This document shows, one piece after another, positions 7,363-13,439 of a stretch of 21,241 nt of DNA. Within the stretch, counting starts at the first letter, position 1. Every line of letters starts with the position of its first letter. The notes beneath the pieces are model-generated. The model searched no databases, had not been told where the DNA came from, and saw only the letters and a program-made list of their open reading frames with translations. The DNA lies in the NCBI GenBank assembly GCA_964614265.1, contig CAZTKT010000012.1, positions 1-21,241 of the forward strand. The letters run 5' to 3'. The stretch is from JACQKD01 sp964614265 (GTDB taxonomy: Bacteria; Patescibacteriota; Minisyncoccia; Phycocordibacterales; UBA918). Position numbers and translations under genes: made by a program.

Positions 7363-8220
7363 TTATCCAACAAGCATTGTTGTGACGTATGTGATCAGCG
7401 CAACCGCATCTACTTGAAACAAGTGTACCAAAAAAAATGCGCCAATCAGAAATGGTGCAAATGGCACCTCACTTTTTATTGTAATAGGTATCGTAAAAAA
7501 AAGTAAGGAGAGTTGTCCCCCCCCATACACGCGACGAAAGAAACGATTGCGCACTATGCGTTGTATCCCAAGAAGAGACAGACTAGCTACGGCACCAATC
7601 CAAAATGCGAGCATCACGAGCGAAACACTGCCCCCCATGCCCACGATGAGCCCAAGAGGTATCGCGAGCTTCGCATCGCCGAGCCCAATCCACCGCCCGC
7701 GAGAGATACACCACAGCAGAGCAAAAAAACTTGCCGGAATAAGTGCACCAATAAGCGTGGTGTACGCAGGCACAATGACCATTCCTGCAAAGGGATCCCA
7801 GAATACATACGCGCATGCAACCGCCATCAGATACATGACCAATGTATCGGGAATAATGAGATGTCGTATATCATACAGCAAAATCACCACAAGAAGCGCC
7901 ACGATGACCATATTGAGCACGAGCGCTATCAGGTCAAAGTAGAACACCTGCGCCACAGAGATATACAGTAGTCCCGTCAGTAGCTCCACAAAGAGATACC
8001 GTGAGGGAACGTGCGCACCACAACTTTGACACCGACCACGAAGTGTAAGGAATGAGATGATTGGCACAAGCTCATACCAGGAGAGTCGCATACCGCACGA
8101 TAGACAGTGAGAATGCCCATTAATCGATTTTCCAGTATTAAAGCGGTAGATCACCACATTAAGAAAACTACCGATGATCGTGCCGAAGATAAAGGACCCT
8201 GCGACGGCGAGGAAATTCAT
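7363..8220 (-). CDS. pilD: Prepilin peptidase (PilD/GspO, A24 family)
   Basis: PilD is a membrane aspartyl protease that cleaves and N-methylates prepilins. The 285-residue protein has an N-terminal helix (GSFIFGTIIGSFLNVVIYR), the zinc-binding CxxC pairs C39/C42 and C64/C67 of the methylase domain, and both catalytic aspartates: D117 in YDIRHLIIPD and D182 in GLGDAK. Several further hydrophobic helices follow. The start ATG overlaps the stop of the upstream ATPase gene (ATGA), so translation is likely coupled to it. The first seven codons (MNFLAVA) differ from those of a fossil pilD start at 9525 (MDTLLLS), while the next 17 residues are identical. This suggests the 5' end was swapped by recombination. 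Its original TATACT box now lies more than 1.3 kb away. Confidence 0.96.
   Translation of the reverse strand: MNFLAVAGSFIFGTIIGSFLNVVIYRFNTGKSINGHSHCLSCGMRLSWYELVPIISFLTLRGRCQSCGAHVPSRYLFVELLTGLLYISVAQVFYFDLIALVLNMVIVALLVVILLYDIRHLIIPDTLVMYLMAVACAYVFWDPFAGMVIVPAYTTLIGALIPASFFALLWCISRGRWIGLGDAKLAIPLGLIVGMGGSVSLVMLAFWIGAVASLSLLGIQRIVRNRFFRRVYGGGQLSLLFFTIPITIKSEVPFAPFLIGAFFLVHLFQVDAVALITYVTTMLVG
8150..8199. repeat. 50-bp direct repeat, copy 1 (inside the pilD 5' end)
   Basis: Positions 8150-8199 match 9455-9504 in the same orientation at 48 of 50 bases. This copy codes residues of the first PilD helix (GSFIFGTIIGSFLNVV). Both mismatches are in third codon positions of Phe codons, hence synonymous. 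The two copies bracket the DUF4143 ATPase gene. Confidence 0.95.
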
Positions 8221-9356
8221 TCGGGTGTTCGTGTAATTAGATCGAGCATATTAGCCGCCGTGACTGAGCGAAATAGAGCATTCGGATACGTCTTCATGAA
8301 TTGTGCTGGAATGGAAGTGGTTTCTTTCCACTTGCACTCAAACGCCAAAACCTGAATACCATCTTTCTCTACAATATCAATCTCGGCTCCAGCGCGCGAC
8401 CGCCAAAACAGTATCTCCGGCGGAAATATCTTAAGAGTTCCCCGCTTCATACGCTCACTCACAAAATAATTTTCAAAGATTGCGCCACGGTCTGCGCGCG
8501 TTTCCATAGGGGACGCTATGTCGACGAGCGCATTGCGCACGCCGGTGTCAAGAAAAAACACCTTGAATCCTTTTTTCATTTCATTGCGAGGGTTGTTGGA
8601 AAACGAATACATCCGTCTAATAATAAAAGACTGCTCAAGAAGTGTGAGGTAACGATTGACCGTTGTCCGCGTCACCCCAAGACCCTGCGCCAATTCGTTT
8701 ACCGATACAATAGAGCCGACCTGAAGTGCAAGCATTTTGAGCAAATCCTCAAATATCTTTGGATTACGAATAGCTTCAAATACAAAAATATCTTTGTACA
8801 GATAGTTGGTCGCAATATTTTTTATAGCAAACAGTTTTTCCTCAACCGTCTCTGCAGATACAACCGCTGGATAGGAACCGAACTGCATGAACGGCATGGT
8901 GTCCGGTGCTTGAAGATCGGGATATGCCACCACGATCTCATGCAAGGACAGAGGCAAGAGTAGAAATTCGTATGCCCGACCAGTCATTGGCTCTTTAATT
9001 TTATTTGCAAGATCAAACGAGGAAGAGCCTGTGGCAATAATTTGAACTCCGGGATAGGTATCATAGTATGCCTTGAGGATACTCCCGATATCTTGTACCG
9101 TTTGCGCCTCATCAAACACGACAATCTTTTTATTCTTGGTAAGCGGAAGAAGCTTGTCAGGCTCACCAACAATAAAATGGGCACGGATATCAGCTAATTG
9201 GCAATCATAATATTCGCCCTCCGTGCCATACGAATCAATGATTTTCTTGGCGAGGGTTGTTTTCCCAGACTGGCGAGGACCCAAGATAACAACCATCTTA
9301 CCTTTGAAAAGGACAGGGATGATTTTTGACTCCAGATCCCTCTTGAAGATTTTCAT
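8217..9356 (-). CDS. AAA+ ATPase with DUF4143 (PD-(D/E)XK-like) domain
   Basis: This 379-residue protein belongs to the widespread ATP-binding/DUF4143 family. Visible parts are Walker A GPRQSGKTT (26-34), Walker B KIVVFDEA (77-84), a sensor-like IIATGSSSFDL (about 105-115), a winged-helix region (about 210-245, VNELAQGLGVTRTTVNRYL) and a C-terminal DUF4143 domain. The latter ends with EID (Asp327) and E340-C-K342, matching the D...E-x-K signature of the PD-(D/E)XK fold. The molecular role of the family is not established; DNA- or NTP-dependent activities are possible. The gene looks more A+T-rich than its neighbours, interrupts a T4P locus, and is flanked by a 50-bp direct repeat, all suggesting lateral acquisition. 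No Shine-Dalgarno sequence is seen; a promoter candidate lies just upstream. Its stop overlaps the pilD start, so its expression may now control pilD. Confidence 0.93.
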   Translation of the reverse strand: MKIFKRDLESKIIPVLFKGKMVVILGPRQSGKTTLAKKIIDSYGTEGEYYDCQLADIRAHFIVGEPDKLLPLTKNKKIVVFDEAQTVQDIGSILKAYYDTYPGVQIIATGSSSFDLANKIKEPMTGRAYEFLLLPLSLHEIVVAYPDLQAPDTMPFMQFGSYPAVVSAETVEEKLFAIKNIATNYLYKDIFVFEAIRNPKIFEDLLKMLALQVGSIVSVNELAQGLGVTRTTVNRYLTLLEQSFIIRRMYSFSNNPRNEMKKGFKVFFLDTGVRNALVDIASPMETRADRGAIFENYFVSERMKRGTLKIFPPEILFWRSRAGAEIDIVEKDGIQVLAFECKWKETTSIPAQFMKTYPNALFRSVTAANMLDLITRTPE

Positions 9357-9362
9357 ACTGAT

Positions 9363-9391
9363 AGAATAACAAATTGCTACTTAATGAGCAA
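9363..9391 (-). promoter_or_regulatory. Promoter candidate of the DUF4143 ATPase, with inverted repeat
   Basis: TTGCTC (9386-9391) and TATTCT (9363-9368) are separated by 17 nt and end 6 nt before the ATPase ATG, implying a very short leader. A TGAGCA/TGCTCA inverted repeat (9385-9390 and 9402-9407, 11-nt spacing) overlaps the -35 box and could be an operator. Assignment is by resemblance to the sigma-70 consensus only. Confidence 0.35.
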
Positions 9392-9420
9392 ATTGTAAAA
9401 ATGCTCAAAATAGCTATATA

Positions 9421-9525
9421 TCAATTGGGTTTTATCTTGTTTACGTCGGAACAAATCACCACATTAAGAAAACTACCGATGATCGTGCCAAAGATGAAGG
9501 ACCCAGAAAGTAGAAGTGTATCCAT
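9421..9525 (-). pseudogene. Fossil 5' end of a prepilin peptidase gene (pilD remnant)
   Basis: A 34-codon frame begins MDTLLLSGSFIFGTIIG and continues SFLNVVI before diverging into CSDVNKIKPN and a TGA. Residues 8-24 are identical to residues 8-24 of the intact PilD, and the start codon is at the same distance from the match. It has a TATACT box 8 nt upstream and sits 29 nt beyond the pilin terminator, where the promoter-proximal gene of the pilD/minor-pilin operon would be expected. It is best read as the ancestral pilD start left behind when the ATPase gene was inserted. It could still be transcribed and translated as a short leader peptide. Confidence 0.85.
9455..9504. repeat. 50-bp direct repeat, copy 2 (inside the pilD remnant)
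   Basis: Second copy of the repeat at 8150-8199, 48/50 identical. The match stops abruptly on the 3' side of the coding sense (after codons for NVVI), which marks the likely recombination junction; on the 5' side the coding frame continues in alignment but with different codons. Confidence 0.95.
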
Positions 9526-9533
9526 TCTTTTCC

Positions 9534-9539
9534 AGTATA
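9534..9539 (-). promoter_or_regulatory. TATACT -10-like box of the pilD remnant
   Basis: TATACT lies 8 nt before the remnant ATG, separated by GGAAAAGA, which may itself serve as a weak ribosome-binding site. It is one of seven intergenic minus-strand TATACT boxes in the window. No good -35 box was found. Confidence 0.4.
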
Positions 9540-9553
9540 CCCTATGTCACCCA

Positions 9554-9592
9554 CCAAAAAACACAAAATCCTCTCTCACGAGAGGTTTTGTG
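9554..9592 (-). terminator. Intrinsic terminator of the pilin genes
   Basis: On the minus strand CACAAAACCTCTC pairs with GAGAGG-A-TTTTGTG (one bulged A, loop GTGA), followed by six T. It lies 22 nt past the stop of the downstream pilin gene and separates the upper T4P operon from pilD. Confidence 0.85.
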
Positions 9593-9614
9593 GTCAAATT
9601 GTGCGATGCAAGAC

Positions 9615-10088
9615 CTATGGACAAACCGTCGCGCTTGCACCAGCAAGAACGTTATTTCCCTTCGACGTGCCTGTGTTATCTACACACCAGTAGGCATTAC
9701 CACCTTCAGCAACCTTAAGAGAAGACTGGACAACCCACGTTCCTAATGCCTGATAACAACTAGTGTTACCAGCAGTGTTTGCTGCGTTCGCAGCGAGAAC
9801 GGTGCCCCCACCGGCAACAGCCGCTGCTGTGACACCCTTCAACACATTTGCATCCGCACATACGTTGGTCGTACCGGTATACCCATTCGGAGTATTGTTA
9901 TCATACACCAACTCTGCCTGAGCACGAATATTGTTAAGATTAGATTTAATCGCCGCGTTTGCGCCCTTTGCACGAGCGGTATTAAGCGATGCCAACACCA
10001 CCGAAGCGAGGATACCGATAATAGCGATCACCACCAAGAGTTCGATGAGAGTGAAGCCTTTGTTCCTATTTTTTATATGCATACTCAT
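9615..10088 (-). CDS. pilA: Type IV pilin (major-pilin type), copy 1
   Basis: This 157-residue pilin has an 8-11 residue leader (MSMHIKNRNK), cleavage expected at G^F, and the helix FTLIELLVVIAIIGILASVV with Glu5 intact, followed by LNTARAKGANAAIKSNLNNIRAQAE. The small globular domain is rich in Ala, Gly, Asn and Thr and has four cysteines (VCAD, SCYQ, WCVD, VCP at the C-terminus), consistent with two disulphides. PilD and the T4P machine upstream should process and assemble it. It is a tandem paralogue of the next gene upstream, with nearly the same N-terminal coding sequence. A TATACT box ends 4 nt before the ATG and no Shine-Dalgarno sequence is visible, so translation may be leaderless. 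ATG at 10082 is an alternative start. Confidence 0.93.
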   Translation of the reverse strand: MSMHIKNRNKGFTLIELLVVIAIIGILASVVLASLNTARAKGANAAIKSNLNNIRAQAELVYDNNTPNGYTGTTNVCADANVLKGVTAAAVAGGGTVLAANAANTAGNTSCYQALGTWVVQSSLKVAEGGNAYWCVDNTGTSKGNNVLAGASATVCP

Positions 10089-10092
10089 GAGA

Positions 10093-10193
10093 AGTATAAA
10101 TGTATCTATGATTAATTAATTCCACGCTCTTATGGTGGCTTACTCACTAGTATACGGTACGCGCACCCCTGTACAGAATCCTCCTGTGGATAA
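10093..10193 (-). promoter_or_regulatory. Regulatory stretch between the two pilin genes (two TATACT boxes, one DnaA-box match)
   Basis: TATACT occurs at 10093-10098 (4 nt before the pilin ATG) and at 10149-10154. TTATCCACA, a perfect match to the DnaA-box consensus, lies at 10185-10193. A 13-mer TATCCACAGGAGG here (10180-10192) recurs in the pilM-pilN gap. This suggests the downstream pilin has its own promoter and could be made in different amounts from its paralogue. Confidence 0.4.
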
Positions 10194-10207
10194 GTACCGG
10201 GCTATTC

Positions 10208-10735
10208 CTAATTACAAGAAAGTGTACCCCCATCAACCGCATCAGCGATCGTTTGCCCCGCAGTGTAGGGGTATGACTTTGACGCACCGATACTATCAAT
10301 ACAGAATGCATCAGCGATTGTGTCAGTGTCATCACCCCCCGTCTTGAGCTGAGAGGCCATCACCCACGCACTTGAATCTGAGGCGCACTTGGTGAGTGCG
10401 ACGTTTCCCACCTTATCCACTACACCAACAAGTGCATTGATGATCGTCTGATTTTCAAAGATGTTGCTGGTCTGTGTGGTGATTGGACAGTCGCCAAGCG
10501 CAAACGCTGTGGCGCCATAGCTTTGGTTATTCTCATCATAGTAGAGCTCTGCTTGTGCTCGCATATTGTGGAGATTTGACTTAATCGCCGCATCAGCACC
10601 CTTTGCCCTCGCAGTATTAAGCGATGCCAACACCACCGAGGCGAGAATACCGATAATCGCGATCACCACCAAGAGTTCGATGAGGGTGAAGCCTTTGTTT
10701 TTTGTGTTTTTTGTGTTTCTTGTATCCATACGCAT
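10208..10735 (-). CDS. pilA: Type IV pilin (major-pilin type), copy 2
   Basis: A 175-residue pilin with leader MRMDTRNTKNTKNKG, then FTLIELLVVIAIIGILASVV (Glu5 present) and LNTARAKGADAAIKSNLHNMRAQAELYYDE. The C-terminal domain has four cysteines (GDCP, TKCAS, AFCID, LSCN), again fitting two disulphides, but its sequence differs strongly from the adjacent paralogue. The helix-coding DNA of the two genes is nearly the same, so they arose by duplication with only the surface domain diverging, or by gene conversion of the helix. It follows pilC by 22 nt and is probably on the pilM-pilC transcript. ATG at 10729 is an alternative start. Confidence 0.93.
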   Translation of the reverse strand: MRMDTRNTKNTKNKGFTLIELLVVIAIIGILASVVLASLNTARAKGADAAIKSNLHNMRAQAELYYDENNQSYGATAFALGDCPITTQTSNIFENQTIINALVGVVDKVGNVALTKCASDSSAWVMASQLKTGGDDTDTIADAFCIDSIGASKSYPYTAGQTIADAVDGGTLSCN

Positions 10736-10757
10736 ATAAATAAATCATATAATAAAC

Positions 10758-11966
10758 CTACACCGCTCCGGCAATGTTGTAGATTGGCATGAGTACCGCC
10801 GCAAGAAGCGTCCCCACCCCAAGACCAAGGAGTATGATCATTGCGGGTTCAATAAGGTTGATCAGCGTATCTACCGCGGTGTTGACTTCACGGCGATAAA
10901 ACTTGGCGAGTGTATCAAGGATACTCCCGAGGTTACCCGTCTCTTCTCCGACCTTTGCCATCTGTGTAAGTACGCCCGGAATCTCCGGATATTCCGCGAG
11001 CGAGTCAGAGAATGACTTACCAGCCTTTACCTGCGCGATGGTGTTTTCAAGAATCTCCTTATACACCTCATTATCAACTACATCTCTCGTAATCTCAAGT
11101 CCCTCCACCATTGAGATACCGCTCCCCAACATAGTGGCAAGATTGTCAGAAATCCTTGAAAGGTAGAGCTTTTGATAGAGAGGACCGATATACGGGAGGG
11201 CAAGCTTCAACTCATCAAACGCACGTTTCCCAATCACCGTGCGTTTAAAGCGAAAGAGAAAGAATCCCCCCGCGGCACCAAAAAAGAGGATAAACGCAAT
11301 ATAGTTGCTGAAAAATGAGGAGAGCCAAATGACCATACGGGTGTAGATAGGTATTTCCTGCCCCGAGCTTACGATGATGTCAGTGATACGAGGAATGATG
11401 AGCGTAAGCATGAGTATCATCACCGCAACGAAGGTTGAGATCACGAATGCTGGATAGATGAGCGCGTTACGCGCCTTACTCACCACTTCATAGGTACGGT
11501 CAAGATAATCAGCGAGAAAATTGAACGATTGATCGAGTTTGCCTGTTTCCTCCCCCGCCTTCACCATATTGATGTAAAATGGGGAGAAGAGTGTGGGGTG
11601 TTGTGCAAGAGCGTTCGAAATCGAGCTTCCTGCCTGTAGATCATCGGACACTTCGGTGAGTACTCGTTGCAAGAGGACATTTTCAGACTGCGAGGCGAGA
11701 AGGCGAAAGATACGAAGTGCCGAGACCTGTGCTTCAAACAGTGTCGCAATTTGACGCGAGAAAATCACAATTTCTTTACTTGACACACGCTCAAACCACG
11801 TCAGCTTGAAATTAAAAATCGAGTTCGACTCAGCGAGTGGCACGATCGAAGAGACGCTGTAGCCACGATGTTGGAGCGAACTAATTGCAACATCCATCGT
11901 CACGGCATCAATCGTGCCCTCTTTTGCTGTGTGCGTGGGGTCTGTTGCTTGATAACGAAAAAGCAT
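10758..11966 (-). CDS. pilC: T4P inner-membrane platform protein PilC (GspF family)
   Basis: PilC sits in the membrane above the PilB/PilT motors and turns ATPase motion into pilus growth or retraction. The 402-residue protein has the normal length, a soluble N-terminal part (LFRYQATD...GYSVSSI), then two T2SSF domains (about 70-195 and 270-395). Each contains the E-E-T-G signature: KAGEETGKLD and KVGEETGNLG. Hydrophobic helices lie at about 170-192, 223-241 and 375-398. It begins 15 nt after the pilT stop, with no obvious Shine-Dalgarno sequence, and precedes the pilin pair. Confidence 0.96.
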   Translation of the reverse strand: MLFRYQATDPTHTAKEGTIDAVTMDVAISSLQHRGYSVSSIVPLAESNSIFNFKLTWFERVSSKEIVIFSRQIATLFEAQVSALRIFRLLASQSENVLLQRVLTEVSDDLQAGSSISNALAQHPTLFSPFYINMVKAGEETGKLDQSFNFLADYLDRTYEVVSKARNALIYPAFVISTFVAVMILMLTLIIPRITDIIVSSGQEIPIYTRMVIWLSSFFSNYIAFILFFGAAGGFFLFRFKRTVIGKRAFDELKLALPYIGPLYQKLYLSRISDNLATMLGSGISMVEGLEITRDVVDNEVYKEILENTIAQVKAGKSFSDSLAEYPEIPGVLTQMAKVGEETGNLGSILDTLAKFYRREVNTAVDTLINLIEPAMIILLGLGVGTLLAAVLMPIYNIAGAV

Positions 11967-11981
11967 ATATATGAGATATTA

Positions 11982-13055
11982 TTACAACAATCTGTCGAGA
12001 CCTTTAGGGTTCACTGAATAGGCGAATGCATTTTCGATCGTAATCTCTCCCTTGTGCACCAAGTCAACGAGTGAGCGGTTCATCTCAATCATTCCGTGCT
12101 CGCTCCCCGTCTCGATCACTGCATTGATCTCGTGATTACGACGCTCTCGGATCAGGTTTGCAACCGCATTCGTGTTTAAGAGTAGCTCATACGCAGGGAT
12201 CAAACCGCCAGCGATACGTGGGATCAGGCGCTGAGAGAAAATACCCGCAAGTGAGCCTGCGAGTTGCAGACGAATCTGATCTTGCTGTCCCCCAGGGAAG
12301 GTGTCAATGATACGATCGATGGTCTGTGCGGCGTTATTGGTATGCAGAGTCGCCAGCACGAGGTGTCCTGTCTCAGCAGCGGTAACTGCAGTTGAGATGG
12401 TTTCAGCACCGCGCATTTCCCCAATCAGAATCACGTCTACGTCCTGACGAAAGACCGATTGGAGTGCTGTCGCAAAATCATCAGTATCAATACGCACTTC
12501 GCGCTGTTCGATAAGAGACTTTTTTGGTTCATACACATACTCGATCGGGTCCTCAATCGTCACAATGTGTTCTGCACGTGTCTGATTAATAAGCTCCACG
12601 ATAGACGCGAGTGTTGTCGTCTTGCCTTGCCCCACCGGACCAACCGTGAGAAAGAACCCCTGTGGACGCTGTGCAAAGCTTTCGAGAATCGGTGGCAGAT
12701 TAAGCTCCTTGAGGGAAGGAATGGTATTGGGAATATGCCGTAGCGCAAGGGAAACAGTTCCTCGTTGAAAAAACCCGTTGCCACGAAAACGGATTCCGTC
12801 TTTATACGCATATGAAAAATCGACTTCTTTTGCCTTGAGGAATAATTCTTCTTTTGCGGTGTCCTGAAGAAGTGCTCGCATAAAACCAACGGTATCTTCG
12901 GGAGTCAGCACCGGTTTCTTGAGTAGTGGGATGAGTGAGCCTGCAATCCGAATCATTGGGTGAGAATTCACTGCAAAGTGAAGGTCGGAGCCACTTTCAG
13001 TAACCACGATTTCTATAAGCTCGTCCAACTCTCGTTTGTAGTCAACGTGTGCCAT
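11982..13055 (-). CDS. pilT: T4P retraction ATPase PilT
   Basis: PilT is a hexameric cytoplasmic ATPase that powers pilus disassembly, needed for twitching and DNA uptake. The 357-residue protein has the N-terminal PAS-like domain (SGSDLHFAVNSHPMIRIAG), Walker A GPVGQGKTTT (139-148), the Asp box (IVTIEDPIEYVY), Walker B region VILIGEMRG and the His box TGHLVLATLHTNNA. Walker A carries Val and Gln where GPTGSGK is usual; the lysine and threonine needed for nucleotide binding are kept. The length and RIAG...GMIEMNRSL C-terminal pattern favour PilT over PilB. It starts 3 nt after the receiver-domain gene, so production of the two is probably linked. Confidence 0.95.
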   Translation of the reverse strand: MAHVDYKRELDELIEIVVTESGSDLHFAVNSHPMIRIAGSLIPLLKKPVLTPEDTVGFMRALLQDTAKEELFLKAKEVDFSYAYKDGIRFRGNGFFQRGTVSLALRHIPNTIPSLKELNLPPILESFAQRPQGFFLTVGPVGQGKTTTLASIVELINQTRAEHIVTIEDPIEYVYEPKKSLIEQREVRIDTDDFATALQSVFRQDVDVILIGEMRGAETISTAVTAAETGHLVLATLHTNNAAQTIDRIIDTFPGGQQDQIRLQLAGSLAGIFSQRLIPRIAGGLIPAYELLLNTNAVANLIRERRNHEINAVIETGSEHGMIEMNRSLVDLVHKGEITIENAFAYSVNPKGLDRLL

Positions 13056-13058
13056 ACA

Positions 13059-13439
13059 TTATGTCGCTAGCAGAGCGATCGTTTTCTCGACCACTTCTGT
13101 GGGCATAGATTCTGCCTTGATAATAAACCCCATCGCTCCAGCCTGCTTTGCTGCTTCGATATCAGATGACTCTCCTTGATTTGAGAGCATGATGTACTTA
13201 CACGCAGGACCCCCCAGATGTGATTTCTTTGCCGTCGCTACCAATTCAAGACCCGTCATCCCCGGCATCACCATATCCGCCAAGAGCACATCAAACGTTG
13301 TTCCTTCCTGTAAAATCTCCAGTGCATGATCAGCATCCTTGACCGCAACAACTTCATTACCTGCCTCAGTAAATTTACTCGTATACATGTCAAGCAAAAA
13401 TGAGTCGTCATCAACCAGTAATACTTTCATGCTCTTCAT
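13059..13439 (-). CDS. Stand-alone CheY-like response-regulator receiver domain
   Basis: This is a single receiver domain of 126 residues with no output domain. Acidic residues Asp10-12 (LLVDDDS), phosphoacceptor Asp55 (LLADMVMPGMTG), switch Ser86 (IMLSN) and Lys108 (FIIKAE) are all present, so phosphorylation should be possible. Its start codon overlaps the pilB stop (TAATG), and pilT follows within 3 nt, putting it exactly between the extension and retraction motors. By analogy with PilG/PilH and CheY it may bias pilus extension or retraction; the direct target is inference. No histidine kinase is in the window. ATG at 13430 is an alternative start three codons in. Confidence 0.93.
   Translation of the reverse strand: MKSMKVLLVDDDSFLLDMYTSKFTEAGNEVVAVKDADHALEILQEGTTFDVLLADMVMPGMTGLELVATAKKSHLGGPACKYIMLSNQGESSDIEAAKQAGAMGFIIKAESMPTEVVEKTIALLAT

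Noticed and set aside
8131..8141. 11-nt match (TTTTCCAGTAT) between pilD and the region upstream of the pilD fossil as part of the duplication
   Set aside because: In pilD it lies inside codons for NTGKS, in the other place before the start codon, so positions are not homologous; a match of this length is plausible by chance.
8301..8963. 220-codon plus-strand open frame opposite the ATPase gene
   Set aside because: The minus strand codes a full ATPase with intact motifs; the plus frame is an antisense shadow.
8150..9504. Insertion sequence or transposon carrying the ATPase gene
   Set aside because: There is no transposase and no terminal inverted repeats; the 50-bp direct repeat is coding DNA of pilD, which fits homologous recombination better than a target-site duplication.
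10185..10193. Replication origin
   Set aside because: A single perfect DnaA-box match without a cluster, A+T-rich unwinding region or dnaA/dnaN neighbours is not enough.
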